64,000 nucleotides of DNA, from contig OZ037917.1 in assembly GCA_964035575.1 (NCBI GenBank), positions 1,054,001 to 1,118,000 on the forward strand. Reading direction: 5' to 3'. The position numbers and the translations under genes were made by a program. Positions 24,031 to 33,831 of this stretch are shown here, piece by piece. Numbering within the stretch: position 1 is the first letter of the stretch; each line of letters starts with the position of its first letter. The notes under the pieces were generated by a model. It was not told where the DNA came from, did no database searches, and worked only from the letters and a program-made list of their open reading frames with translations. Source of the stretch: Rhynchopus sp. YZ270_cl-10 (lineage: Eukaryota; Euglenozoa; Diplonemea; Diplonemida; Diplonemidae).

Positions 24031-25017
24031 ATGCGCACCCTGTCCCTTGTTGTGTGTGCCCTCCTGGCGAGCCAGGCACACGGGTACTCCGAGCAGTACG
24101 TGCGTGCGAACTCGCAGCTGCTGTGGAACACCTTCAAGGCCGACCACGGGAAGCAGTACTCGAGCATCGCGGAGGAGCAGCGCCGCTACGGGATCTTCAC
24201 CGCCAACATGCTGAAGGCGTCGCGTTTCGAGAAGGAGCAGACCAAGGGAGCCCAGTTCGGGATGAACGTGTTCTCTGACATGTCTGCTGCTGAGTTCAAG
24301 TCGTACCACAACATGAAGGTGGAGAAGAAGCAGTCGCCCCCTGCCATGTTCACTGAGGAGCAGGTGGCTGTCGCTGCCGACTCGAAGGACTGGAGGTCTG
24401 CTGGTGCCGTGACCCACGTGAAGAACCAGGCACAGTGCGGGTCGTGCTGGGCGTTCTCCACCACTGGAGGAATTGAGGGACAGTGGCAGCTGTCCGGGAA
24501 GACCCTGACCTCGGTGTCTGAGCAGGAGCTTGTGTCGTGCGACAAGGTCGACCAGGGCTGCAACGGAGGACTGATGGACAACGCCCTGAAGTGGCTGATC
24601 TCGAACCACAACGGAGACATTGTGACTGAGGACTCGTACCCCTACAAGTCGGGCACCGGAATCCGCCACGAGTGCGAGTCCGTGACCGGGAAGCCCGTCG
24701 GAGCCACGATCTCGTCGTACAAGGACATCACCCACACCGAGGCACAGATGAAGACCTTCGTCTCCACCGGAGGACCCCTCTCGATCGCCGTTGACGCGCA
24801 GAAGTGGCAGTCGTACTCGGGCGGAGTGCTGACGACCTGCTGTGGAATCTTCGGATGCCAGCTTGACCACGGAGTGCTCATTGTCGGATACGGCGCTGAC
24901 TACTGGATCATCAAGAACTCCTGGGGACCGACCTGGGGAGAGTCTGGATACATCCGTGTGTCCTACGGCTCGAACGAGTGCGGCCTGAACGAGTCCCCTG
25001 TGACCTCGATTGTCTGA
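24031..25017 (+). CDS. cathepsin L-like cysteine protease 1 (C1A, preproenzyme)
   Basis: Secreted or lysosomal papain-family endopeptidase, 328 aa. Signal peptide residues 1-18; I29 inhibitory propeptide about 26-90, with an ERFNIN-type helix (EEQRRYGIFTANMLKASRFE) and GMNVFSDMS; mature domain from about Asp120. Catalytic residues are all present: Gln133 (oxyanion), Cys139 in QCGSCWAFS, His280 in QLDHGVLIVGYG, Asn296 in YWIIKNSWG. It has the usual length and no C-terminal extension. Close in sequence to cruzipain-type proteases and to the paralogue at 37,509. Single exon, strong G/C bias at third positions, implying high expression. The 5' flank was replaced by a TIR element ending 69 bp upstream. 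Confidence 0.97.
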   Translation: MRTLSLVVCALLASQAHGYSEQYVRANSQLLWNTFKADHGKQYSSIAEEQRRYGIFTANMLKASRFEKEQTKGAQFGMNVFSDMSAAEFKSYHNMKVEKKQSPPAMFTEEQVAVAADSKDWRSAGAVTHVKNQAQCGSCWAFSTTGGIEGQWQLSGKTLTSVSEQELVSCDKVDQGCNGGLMDNALKWLISNHNGDIVTEDSYPYKSGTGIRHECESVTGKPVGATISSYKDITHTEAQMKTFVSTGGPLSIAVDAQKWQSYSGGVLTTCCGIFGCQLDHGVLIVGYGADYWIIKNSWGPTWGESGYIRVSYGSNECGLNESPVTSIV

Positions 25018-25232
25018 GCATAACAGAGACCTGGAAGGGAAAGGAAGAGAGAAGGCAAAGAAGTGATAACGACCTCTGTTTGTTTCATTCTCTGATCTTC
25101 AAGCAGCTTTCTTCCTTTCTTGTGTCGTTTTGATGCGCACACGATAACGTTGTTTTTATTATTTCATTTGAATTTGCTGTGGCTGAAGTGTTGTATAAAC
25201 AAACACCAGGCCTGTTTTATTATAGCGTGTGA

Positions 25233-25920
<688 letters not shown>

Positions 25921-25959
25921 GTAAGTTGAAGTTAAAGTCAAATGATGGGATGATTATTG

Positions 25960-26640
25960 TTGTCCGTGGGTTAAGGTCTATGCCCTCAATGTCGATTCTC
26001 TTCAGCTACTCCATGTCCCACCTTTGCTTAATCGTGAGTAGCGTCTTTCACTGAAGACAGCTATGAGTTCCTGAGTAACGTAAGTATCAAAGAGCTTAAC
26101 ATCTAGTATAAGCTCGTAGCTGCTCATATCTTCAGTAAGACCATTTTGTAAGTTTGACGGTTTGTACATCAGGCATACCCCAATACTCTGTCATCCTGGT
26201 ATGGTTGATATATATTTTGTTTTCGATGATTATTCTTGATGCATTGTCTTTTGTTATTCATAGTTGATTACAAGGTTGTTGTTAGGGCATTGTCTTTGCT
26301 GTCCATAATGCTCTCAAGTGTTTCCTGACTCAAGTCTTCATTTGATGTCCATGTGGTCCACGTTACTCCCCACTCCTTTACGGATTCGAACGTACTTCTT
26401 AAGGGAGAACACAGCGAAAAGCTTTTGGGTGATTTAGTTTTCGAATACCTTTGTTGTGATAATGAGTTCATAGCTGTTTAGGTTTGTAGGTGCATTTTGT
26501 AAGTTCGCCCAGTTGTACAAGTAGTGAACGCCTTGAGTTGTGTATGGTGCCACATTCAAGTCGTCATTTGTATCATCATCTCTATGCTTGTAGTGTGGTG
26601 TGTGTATCAAGTCTGTTGTGATTGTATCTTTGGTATCCAT
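25960..26640 (-). pseudogene. antisense tandem pseudogene, two related units of about 334 bp
   Basis: On the minus strand, a unit starting at 26,640 reads MDTKDTITTDL and later NLQNAPTNLNSYELIITTKVF. A second unit starting at 26,306 reads MDSKDNALTTTL and, after breaks, NLQNGLTEDMSSYELILDVK. Following both, in shifted frames, come further related strings (FAVFSLKKY and IAVFSERRY). The two units are thus an ancient tandem duplication of one gene or domain, now interrupted by several stops and frameshifts. I do not recognise the family. It is AT-richer than the neighbouring genes, suggesting a different origin. Confidence 0.55.
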
Positions 26641-26728
26641 CAGGGTTTCGGGATCACTTCTTGCTGTACTTATCCCCGCATCAATCCTATGTGTCTCTCC
26701 CTCTCTCAGACCACCCCCTCCCCCAAGT

Positions 26729-27412
26729 ATGACTGGTAGTGATGTCGATACCTTGTCTCCTGAAGGCAGAGCCTATGAGAGAGTGACAATGCTGGAGTCA
26801 GAGGAGAAGACGCTGCAGGGTGAGATCGACGAAATAGAGAAGAATATTCGTACAGCATACGACGACAAGAGCGATGGCTTCCGGAAGAACCCCTTCACTG
26901 GCGTGATTTACTACATTGGCACAGACAAAGCAATGAAAGACGCGTTCAAACGTCTCGCCGAGCTCAAGGAGGAGAAGAAGGTATGACCCTTGCTTTGCAC
27001 ACCCATGTATTTTATTGTTCTAGCATGACGCATTCGCAACATGTGTGCGTTGGGGTTGCAAAGTCGGCAGTGGAGATGTTGTACAGTGGTGGTGCAACTT
27101 TGTTGTTATTTTGTTGTTTCTAGTTTTGTACATTCACTTTCCACACACTTACAGATAGTTCGTGCAGACCTGCGGCTTGCGCTCGAGGACTGGAGGAATG
27201 TGAGGGCGATGGTGAATGTTCAGACATTGATCAACGATCTAGAGAGGAAGAAAAATGAAGGGAACACGCTACCAGCGTGTGTGCTTAATCATGTGGATTT
27301 TGATCACTACATTTACACTTCCGAAGGTTTACACCACGGAGAAAGTGACTCAAACCACGATCGCATCAGCGAATGGGAAACTGCCGCTATCCCGCCTGAT
27401 CCAAAAAGTTAA
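26729..27412 (+). CDS. unknown 169-aa coiled-coil protein, two exons
   Basis: Exon 1 is 26,729-26,980 (84 codons) and exon 2 is 27,155-27,412. The intron has a GTATGACC donor and CACTTACAG acceptor and is phase 0. A TCTCTCTCAG just upstream of the ATG may be an acceptor for a 5' untranslated intron. Residues 15-45 and 70-125 are heptad-like, charged helices (LESEEKTLQGEIDEIEKN; AELKEEKK continuing into exon 2 as IVRADLRLALEDW). Frame continuity across the intron supports a real gene. I cannot assign a function; a small cytoskeletal or chaperone-like coiled coil is possible. Confidence 0.65.
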
Positions 27413-27848
27413 AATGAGGTACTTATTTTTAATATGAGCCGGTGCATGGTATTAGTTATGGTGTGGCAGCGGTTACTGGGGGGGGTAAACCGGTAGAAAC
27501 ACATAGAACACAAAACACACAAAACAAGACTACGCAAAGGAAGAAAGAGTAATTTAATGGAGGCTCAATTTCAGAACCAAACTGGAGTGGACTTGATAGG
27601 TATGAAATATATAGCTGTTTGTATGCACGAGTCTTGAGTTGCACGTGTTCCACTGCTCGGTGCGGTAACTTTATTTTCTAGTTTTTGTTCTCCATGACTT
27701 CTCTTTCTGATATTTTTTACTTTCTTTACTTTTGTTTTATCCCTTTTTGTATACCCCTGCTGCACACACTCTATCCTGCACACTTGCTGTGTAACGTGCG
27801 CGTCTGGACATGACGTTCTCTTGCTGCTGAGCATTCATGTTGTTTGAC
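27413..27848. other. intergenic spacer, nothing recognised
   Basis: 3' flank of the coiled-coil gene. AT-rich, no repeat family identified, no credible frame. Confidence 0.5.
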
Positions 27849-28127
27849 AACTTTTCCCGCACTTTGGTGGAAGAAACCCAAAGGAATTGATAAGAAGAGC
27901 GTTTCGTGAAACTAAAGAAGTGCACATGGTGCACAACGCACAATGCGATACTAAAGGAAAACAACTTCTGAACCCCCACACCCACCCACTCTGCCTTCTT
28001 GTATCTTCCCCACTCCACTTTCACACTTCTTTCCTACGACCCATCTTCAAGGTGTGACTTTAGACCCTTCTTCACCGGCTGTCTGTGCCATCTGGAGGGT
28101 GCATCACCATGACCGAGATTTGTTTCC
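27849..28127 (+). repeat. about 290-bp duplicated block, copy 2 (5' of ALG5)
   Basis: Partner of 22,626-22,921. It ends about 175 bp before the ALG5 start codon. The duplicate may carry promoter or 5' sequence; this is inference. Confidence 0.9.
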
Positions 28128-28302
28128 CTCTATTTTAAAGTCAAACTTTACTCTCCTGCTTCGTGCCTCCCATACGCACAATGGGAACTCTAGTCTTTTC
28201 CCTCTTGGGTTTGAATAGGCGCTCCACATTCTATTCCATTCCCCCCTCCTCCCCCACACCCCAATCCCCCGCAAAAAAGGAGATACACACAAAACCCGAG
28301 CA

Positions 28303-31300
28303 ATGCATTTCATAAGCCGATACCCATTGAGCACTGGGGCCGCCGTGGTGGGTGCTGTGGTGTGGGTGGTGCAGGTGGTCACTGGGAGCTGGGTTGCGAC
28401 TGGGGTGGTTGTGGCTGTTGTGGCCGCGGTGCTGTGTGGTGTGGGCTATGGCTGTGGTGTGCGGTACGCAAAGGAAAACTGGCGGGACCGCCGTACACAA
28501 CTGACGTACACTAGCACTGATGAAGCAGTGACGACACCCTTCCCAGCAGCACGCACAAAGGGCATCGCTGTCACGATCGTGGCCCCATGCTACAACGAGG
28601 AGGAACGTATCGGACGCTTCATCCAAGAAACAGCAGACTACCTCAAACCACGTGGCACCACCTGGGAGTTGGTATGTTAGGTTATAAGTGTTCTGGGAAA
28701 AAAGGAGAGACAGAGTTGATAAAATACAACCCTGATTCTCAAAAAAAATTCAAGAAAGTACAATGGGGCACAGTTCAGGGGAGCTCACTCTGGTCCCAGG
28801 AGTTGTCGTCGCTTTCTTCGAGTTACATGGCCTCTGCTGGAGGTGCGACGTCCACGTCGATGATGGCAGCACCTTTGTTCTCCTCAGGCTTTTTCTCTCG
28901 TCTTTTTCCAATTGGATACCATCCCACGAATCACCATCACACTCCTCTGGCTTGGTCTTTCTCAAAGCCCTGCTCACTACTGCAAGCTTGCAGGCTTTGT
29001 CAGCCACTAAGCGGTTTCTCATTCCAGACTGCAGCCAGTTGTGCTGAAAAACCTTTCAACGCAGCTGTGGATAGTCGTCAGAGGTCTTGCCAACCCTGCA
29101 ACATCCGACGTCATCATCATCGCCGTTGTGGAACACTACTCTTGCACAGTCCTGCTTTTCTCCCGGTGTCTGTGCTCTTCCCAATCTTCCTCGTACACGC
29201 CCTTTCCCCCGAGGGACTCAGTCAACCCTTTCTTCTTTCAGGTACTGCTTGCCTTTTTCTGGTGATGCATCTACCATGATTGTCCACCTTCGCAGGAAGC
29301 AGACAGCTTTGTCTGTTGCGTTCTGCTACAAGCCGTTCCTCGCACTCCGCTTCCGAGATCTGTTGGTAGGTGTGTGGGTGCTGGTGGTACATTTGCGAGA
29401 TGCTCCGTGGTACCTCCGTACACTTCACGAGATATGCTCGTGTTTGTGTGCGTGTCCCGTTGGGCCTCCTTTGTCCTGCAATGCAGACACTCGAGGCGAC
29501 CCTTGCCTCCGATTAGCACTTTGAAGTGGTATGCCAGTGAGTGTTCTTGCAAGTTCCGTCAATCTTCCAGAACCGACCCTGTTGTGCCTGCTGTTCCCCA
29601 CCAAAGACTGTGCGGTCCTGCACTTCGTGCACCTCTGCCGCAGCAGCCACCCCTTTATTGGAGTTGATGAACTGCCGCCCTTCCTCTTCACATCGGCAGA
29701 GAGGATGTACTTTCTCAGGAAGCAGACGTCGGCAACCTCATTGCCTGGTGGGTTGGAGAAGTTTGCTGTCTTTTGCTCCTTTCAACACACGCTCAAGTGC
29801 AGGGAGGATGTACGCTGCTCTCGACTTGTTTCCGTGCACAACTTCGAGGGCCTCATCGATCCCCACCATGAACGGCTAAAGAGCAAACAACTCGTCCCAT
29901 CGACCTAGCAAGTCCTCTAGCATTTGGCGCAAATGGCACAAATTCATTCTTCACCTCCACGCGGCTGACCTTGCGCGTCCCCACCGCATCGTTCACACGT
30001 GGCAAGTGTGCACACAGCACACAAGCGTGTACAGCTCGGGGTTCTCCTCCTATGGTCTGCTTTTCAAGAGTCTCCAAATTTGATTCGTAAAAAATTTTCA
30101 ACGATCTCTCTTTGTTCCATATGCAAGCCCTCACTGGGAAGGGATGATCTACACAACACACCCTTTTAACAGCTCATCGTTGATGACGGGTCGAAGGACA
30201 AATCGATCGCCACAGTGCTGTCTGCGTCCAAGAAGCTTGGTATCCTCGACAACGTCAAAGTCGTCCCAATCAAGCCCAACCGTGGCAAGGGCTACGTCGT
30301 GAAACAGGTACACCACCACACCCCCCCTTCTCCCTCTCCTCCCAGTTGGCAGGGATGCTCTTGGGGTTCATCTTATAAAACTTTTTTCTCTTTTTTCCTT
30401 AGGATGTTCTGAAGTGACTGTTGAAAACTTGGTTGTGTTAATATAGGATGACATAATGACAGGATGTGCTCCACTATAACTTTCTTTCTTCTTCTTCTCT
30501 TAATACTTTCTTCCTTCCAGGGCGTGTTTGCGAGCAGCGGAGACGTCATTTTGATGGCAGATTCTGACGCAGCAACGGACATCACAGAGTTGGGCAACCT
30601 GGAGGCGTATCTGGCAGAGCACAAAGGGGACGGGATGGGGGTCGTGATCGGCAGCAGGGCACACCTGGAGGAGGAGTCCAAGGCGACACGGAGCGGCCCG
30701 AGGCTGCTGCTGATGCACCTCTTCCACTTCTGTGTGTCGTTCACGTTCGCCTTCGCCGACACGCACACAGAACTGCAGGACACACAGTGTGGGTTCAAGC
30801 TGTTCACACGTGAGGCAGCGCTACGCACCTTCAGCAACCTCTACCTGGAGCGATGGTCATTCGACGTGGAATTGGTATGTCGTAGGGAAGTTGTATTAAC
30901 CTCAAAATGGATTATAGGAGGGGGCTGCATGGGAGGGTCCACACGGTGCACCGGTTATTGTACCAAAAGGTACATTGCGAATGAGATGGCTTTGTATTTC
31001 AAGTCAAAAAAAGGGCTATTTTGTACCGACCAGAAAAGTTTTCTTGATGAGTGTTTTCTGAGTGTGCAAGAGTGCCCGCAAGTTTCCCCCCCGGAGGCTA
31101 CATCAGACCTACCGTTTGTCAGCATCTTATGCACACAAAGGAAAACTGACTGTGAGGGTTTTATGGTCATTGTGTCGCGATTGAACACCTTTTTTTAATG
31201 CACAGTTGGTCGCCGCATCACGTCTGGGGATTAAAGTCGGCGAACGGCAGGTGAAATGGGAGGAAATAGACGGGTCAAAGGTATGGGTTTTCTTCTTCTT

Positions 31301-31663
31301 CTTTCTGACTGATGAAGCGGGGAGTAGGGCATATCAGATATAAACCACGAAATGTATTACACCACTGCGCGGTTGAGGTTCCCACCCTTTGCATGAGCAC
31401 GTTTCAGCTACTCTTTGGAGTAGCACATATCAAGTGTAAACCACGAAATGGATGTACGGATTGCATGGTTGGGGATCCACCCCGGAAAACCTCGGTCATG
31501 CACCACCAAGGCACAGGGCTTTGTATTTCAAGTTAACTTTTCCCCCTTTTCGCAGATGTCTGTCCGGGCAATGGTAAGGATGGGCATGGAGCTTTTGCTT
31601 ACCTGTTTCTGCGTGAAGTCTGGGCTGTGGCACCTTAACCGCAACGTCGACGTATCTGACTGA
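28303..31663 (+). CDS. ALG5: dolichyl-phosphate beta-glucosyltransferase (ALG5), five exons
   Basis: Transfers glucose from UDP-glucose to dolichyl phosphate at the ER membrane, supplying the last three glucoses of the N-glycan precursor. Exons: 28,303-28,671; 30,173-30,307; 30,521-30,874; 31,206-31,280; 31,556-31,663. All introns are phase 0 with GTATG or GTACA donors; total 346 aa, close to yeast and human lengths. Two N-terminal hydrophobic segments (residues 10-60), then GT2 motifs: VAPCYNEEERIG, LIVDDGSKD, NRGKGYVVKQ, ADSDAATD (metal-binding DxD), VIGSRAHLEEES, DTQCGFKLFTREAALRTF, LERWSFDVELL and EEIDGSK. Intron 1 (1.5 kb) holds an antisense hAT relic. Introns 3 and 4 hold repeat A copies. 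Confidence 0.96.
28800..30130 (-). mobile_element. degenerate hAT transposase in ALG5 intron 1, antisense
   Basis: Reading the minus strand from about 29,895 down, broken frames give MLEDLLGRWDELFAL, then EALEVVHGNKSRAAYILPAL and, in other frames, a Cys-x2-Cys pair (CTKC, CLHC). Near 29,060-28,990 comes CVERFFSTTGCSLE followed in another frame by MRNRLVADKACKLAVV. The last pair is the hallmark of the hAT C-terminal dimerisation domain (E-R-x-F-S-x-x-G, then R-N-R-L). It has many frameshifts and stops, so it is long dead. It differs in sequence from the intact hAT at 45,482. Ends are not determined; the coordinates are the span in which coding traces were seen. Confidence 0.6.
30904..31005 (+). 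repeat. dispersed repeat A, copy in ALG5 intron 3
   Basis: CTGCATGGGAGGGTCC, CACCGGTTATTGTACCAAAA and GGCTTTGTATTTCAAGTCAA in family order. Confidence 0.75.
31319..31550 (+). repeat. dispersed repeat A, two tandem copies in ALG5 intron 4
   Basis: Two units, about 31,319-31,415 and 31,417-31,550, each begin GGAGTAG.GCATATCA and AAACCACGAAATG. The second is the fuller one, with TTGCATGGTTGGGGATCCAC and GGCTTTGTATTTCAAGTTAA, and ends in the polypyrimidine tract 5 bp before the 3' splice site. Together they make up nearly the whole intron. Confidence 0.75.
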
Positions 31664-33831
31664 TAGCTGCAGCGAGGTCTTTCTTTTCTTGAACACAAAT
31701 GGGGCAAGGGGGAATTTTTCATCGTCTTCCAACGCGAAGAAAACCTTTTTTTAAAATTGTACAGTGCACCACACACCATCTTTTTGCTGTTGTTACACTA
31801 ATACAAACCAGGGTTACAGGTATGGGGAAAGGGAGAGGAGAACGTCCCTAAAAAAAAATTGACTAACAAGAGGTTCTGGGGCCTCAAAATAGTTGCACCA
31901 CTGTCATCTCTTCCAGTGGGTACGTCTTCAGGAATTTTTTTTCCAACACTTGTTCTAGCTTTTTTTCCCTTATTTTTAATGCAGCGAATGAATTTGTTAT
32001 TCTTTTTTTGGTTGCCCGCAGGGTACTTTGTGCATTCATCCGGATGGCTGGAATCATACAGTGGGTCAGTCCGAGGTGTGCCTTCTCCTGTATCAACAAC
32101 CACCATTTTTTATGTGACTAAGCACGAGATGCTTAGGTTTATCTATGATTTTTCTTTCTGCCTTTTTTTTTTGTTTGTTTTTCAGAAACCAAACAAACCG
32201 AACATGAGGGAAAAAAAAAATGTCCGCTTCCTCCCCAAATCGCTCTTTTACGTGCCGCTCCACGGAAAACACACGTGAAAAAGGCGGAAAGGCGGGAGGC
32301 GGTTTTTTTTGTCCCCCGATCGTGCACCAAGATACACTGTTCAAGAGAGGGCTTTTTGTATTTCAAGTCAGCTTTTTTTCCAGTCGCAGTGCCTGTACGT
32401 TATCAACGTTTCATCCTTTTTTATTTTTTCTGACAAATTTTAAACCCAAGCGTGTTACCGCACGATAACGATTGTAGTGAAGGTGTGAATGAGAGAGAGA
32501 GGCATATTTCATCTTACAAAAATTTCTTGTTTTTTCCCTTCTTCTCAAAAAAAGGTCAAAATGTTTGAAAATTAAAAAAGGCGGTACTTTTGGCGCTGTT
32601 GATTGTGTATTATTTAATTTTTGTCGTTTTTATTATTGTCGTTTCCCCAAATGCGTCAAAATTAAAAGCGACAAAATTGCCGTCCTTGTCGTGTGTAGAT
32701 GACAAAGCACACTTTGACAAGCAGTGATCGTTAACCGTTTTGTGCTTGCTATTGTGCTAGTATAGTAGCACGTGCTTGCCAGAATGCCACGTGTCAGGTC
32801 ATGACACGTGGCGTTGTGCCATGGCACCTTCACCCCTCTCCTCCCTCTTCTCCTTCTCACGTATGTTGCTCTTCCTACCCATTAGGTAGCAGCAAATCGC
32901 AGGGATTAGGAGAAAAGGGGGAGACAAAGCAAAATACATTTCATTTTTGTTTATGTTTTTTGCTCATAAGCATAACAATTTGCGGGCGATAAACGGAAAT
33001 AAGTTTTTTTCCCCTTCTTTTTATTGACCCTGTCGTGTCCTGAAGTCTGATTCTATCTTTTTGTCCGTGTCTTTGGAATTTTTTTTTGTCCCGTCTCTGA
33101 AAGACGATTTGTGGAAAATAGTGTTACCCCGTGGTGGACCGTGAGTTCATTTTTTGAAGAGTATTGTTATGAGACAGTTCCTGTGCGGGGACTGTTGCCT
33201 GTTTTCTGTGAGGTAGGGTTGGTTGTGTTGCTGTGTTGTTGTGTTGTTGTGTTGTTGTGTTGCCACGTTCATTTCCTGTTTCAGGTAATTCTTTTATCCT
33301 TTCTCAAGGTGCCTCAGCGCATGAGTGGCTGAATTCATCTGACCAAAAAAAAGTATAGTGGAGCTCATCCTCGGGGTGTCTACACTAATACAAACCAAGT
33401 TTTCAAAAAAACCAATAAATCTCTCTTCTTTTCGATTCTTTTGTGCGTTTTTTTTTTGTTCATGTTTGGCTTTCTGTCGTGTTTTTTTTTCTCCTCAAAA
33501 GTATGTTCTCATCTCACGTGAGTTGCAATTTGGAGGAGAAAAAAAAACCCATCGAAAAAAAAATTCAACAATTTTTTTTCGTCTTTTTGTTTCCCTTCAG
33601 AAACTTCGAAACAACAAAAACAAACAAATTAATCGTCAAGAAAAAACCCAACAAATAATGATACTTGAAACTGAATTCAAAAGGAGAGCCACAAAAAACC
33701 CCAAAATTTTTTTTTGTCCCTTCCCCAAAAACACCCCCCTCCCCCCATCCCAAAACTTCAACCAACCTTGAATTACAGAACCTAAGGTTCCCCTAAAGCG
33801 GGTTCTCTTAGGAGATAGTCGACACAACAAC
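31664..33831. other. 2.2-kb intergenic spacer with repeats A, B, C and D
   Basis: No supported gene. Repeat C fragment 31,783-31,815; repeat B 32,113-32,150 (GTGACTAAGCACGAGATGC); repeat A 3' part 32,312-32,385; palindrome 32,786-32,812; (GTTGT)n-type microsatellite 33,224-33,262; repeat C 33,348-33,412; weak repeat D 33,779-33,831, which ends exactly at the next start codon. The rest is T-rich. Confidence 0.55.
32786..32812. promoter_or_regulatory. perfect palindrome with two CACGTG cores
   Basis: GCCACGTGTCA - GGTCA - TGACACGTGGC: 11-bp perfect arms with a 5-bp spacer. Each arm contains CACGTG, the E-box/G-box core bound by bHLH and bZIP factors in other eukaryotes. It lies about 1 kb 5' of the next gene. 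A regulatory role is inference; a small foldback repeat is equally possible. Confidence 0.35.

Noticed and set aside
23965-24870. Long antisense frames opposite both cathepsin genes (about 300 and 376 aa)
   Set aside because: These are mirror frames caused by strong G/C bias at third codon positions; they resemble no protein, and the sense strand has full catalytic motifs.
26370-26410. tRNA-like GTTCGAATCC on the minus strand
   Set aside because: No A-box at the right distance and no cloverleaf arms; the string lies in the antisense tandem pseudogene.
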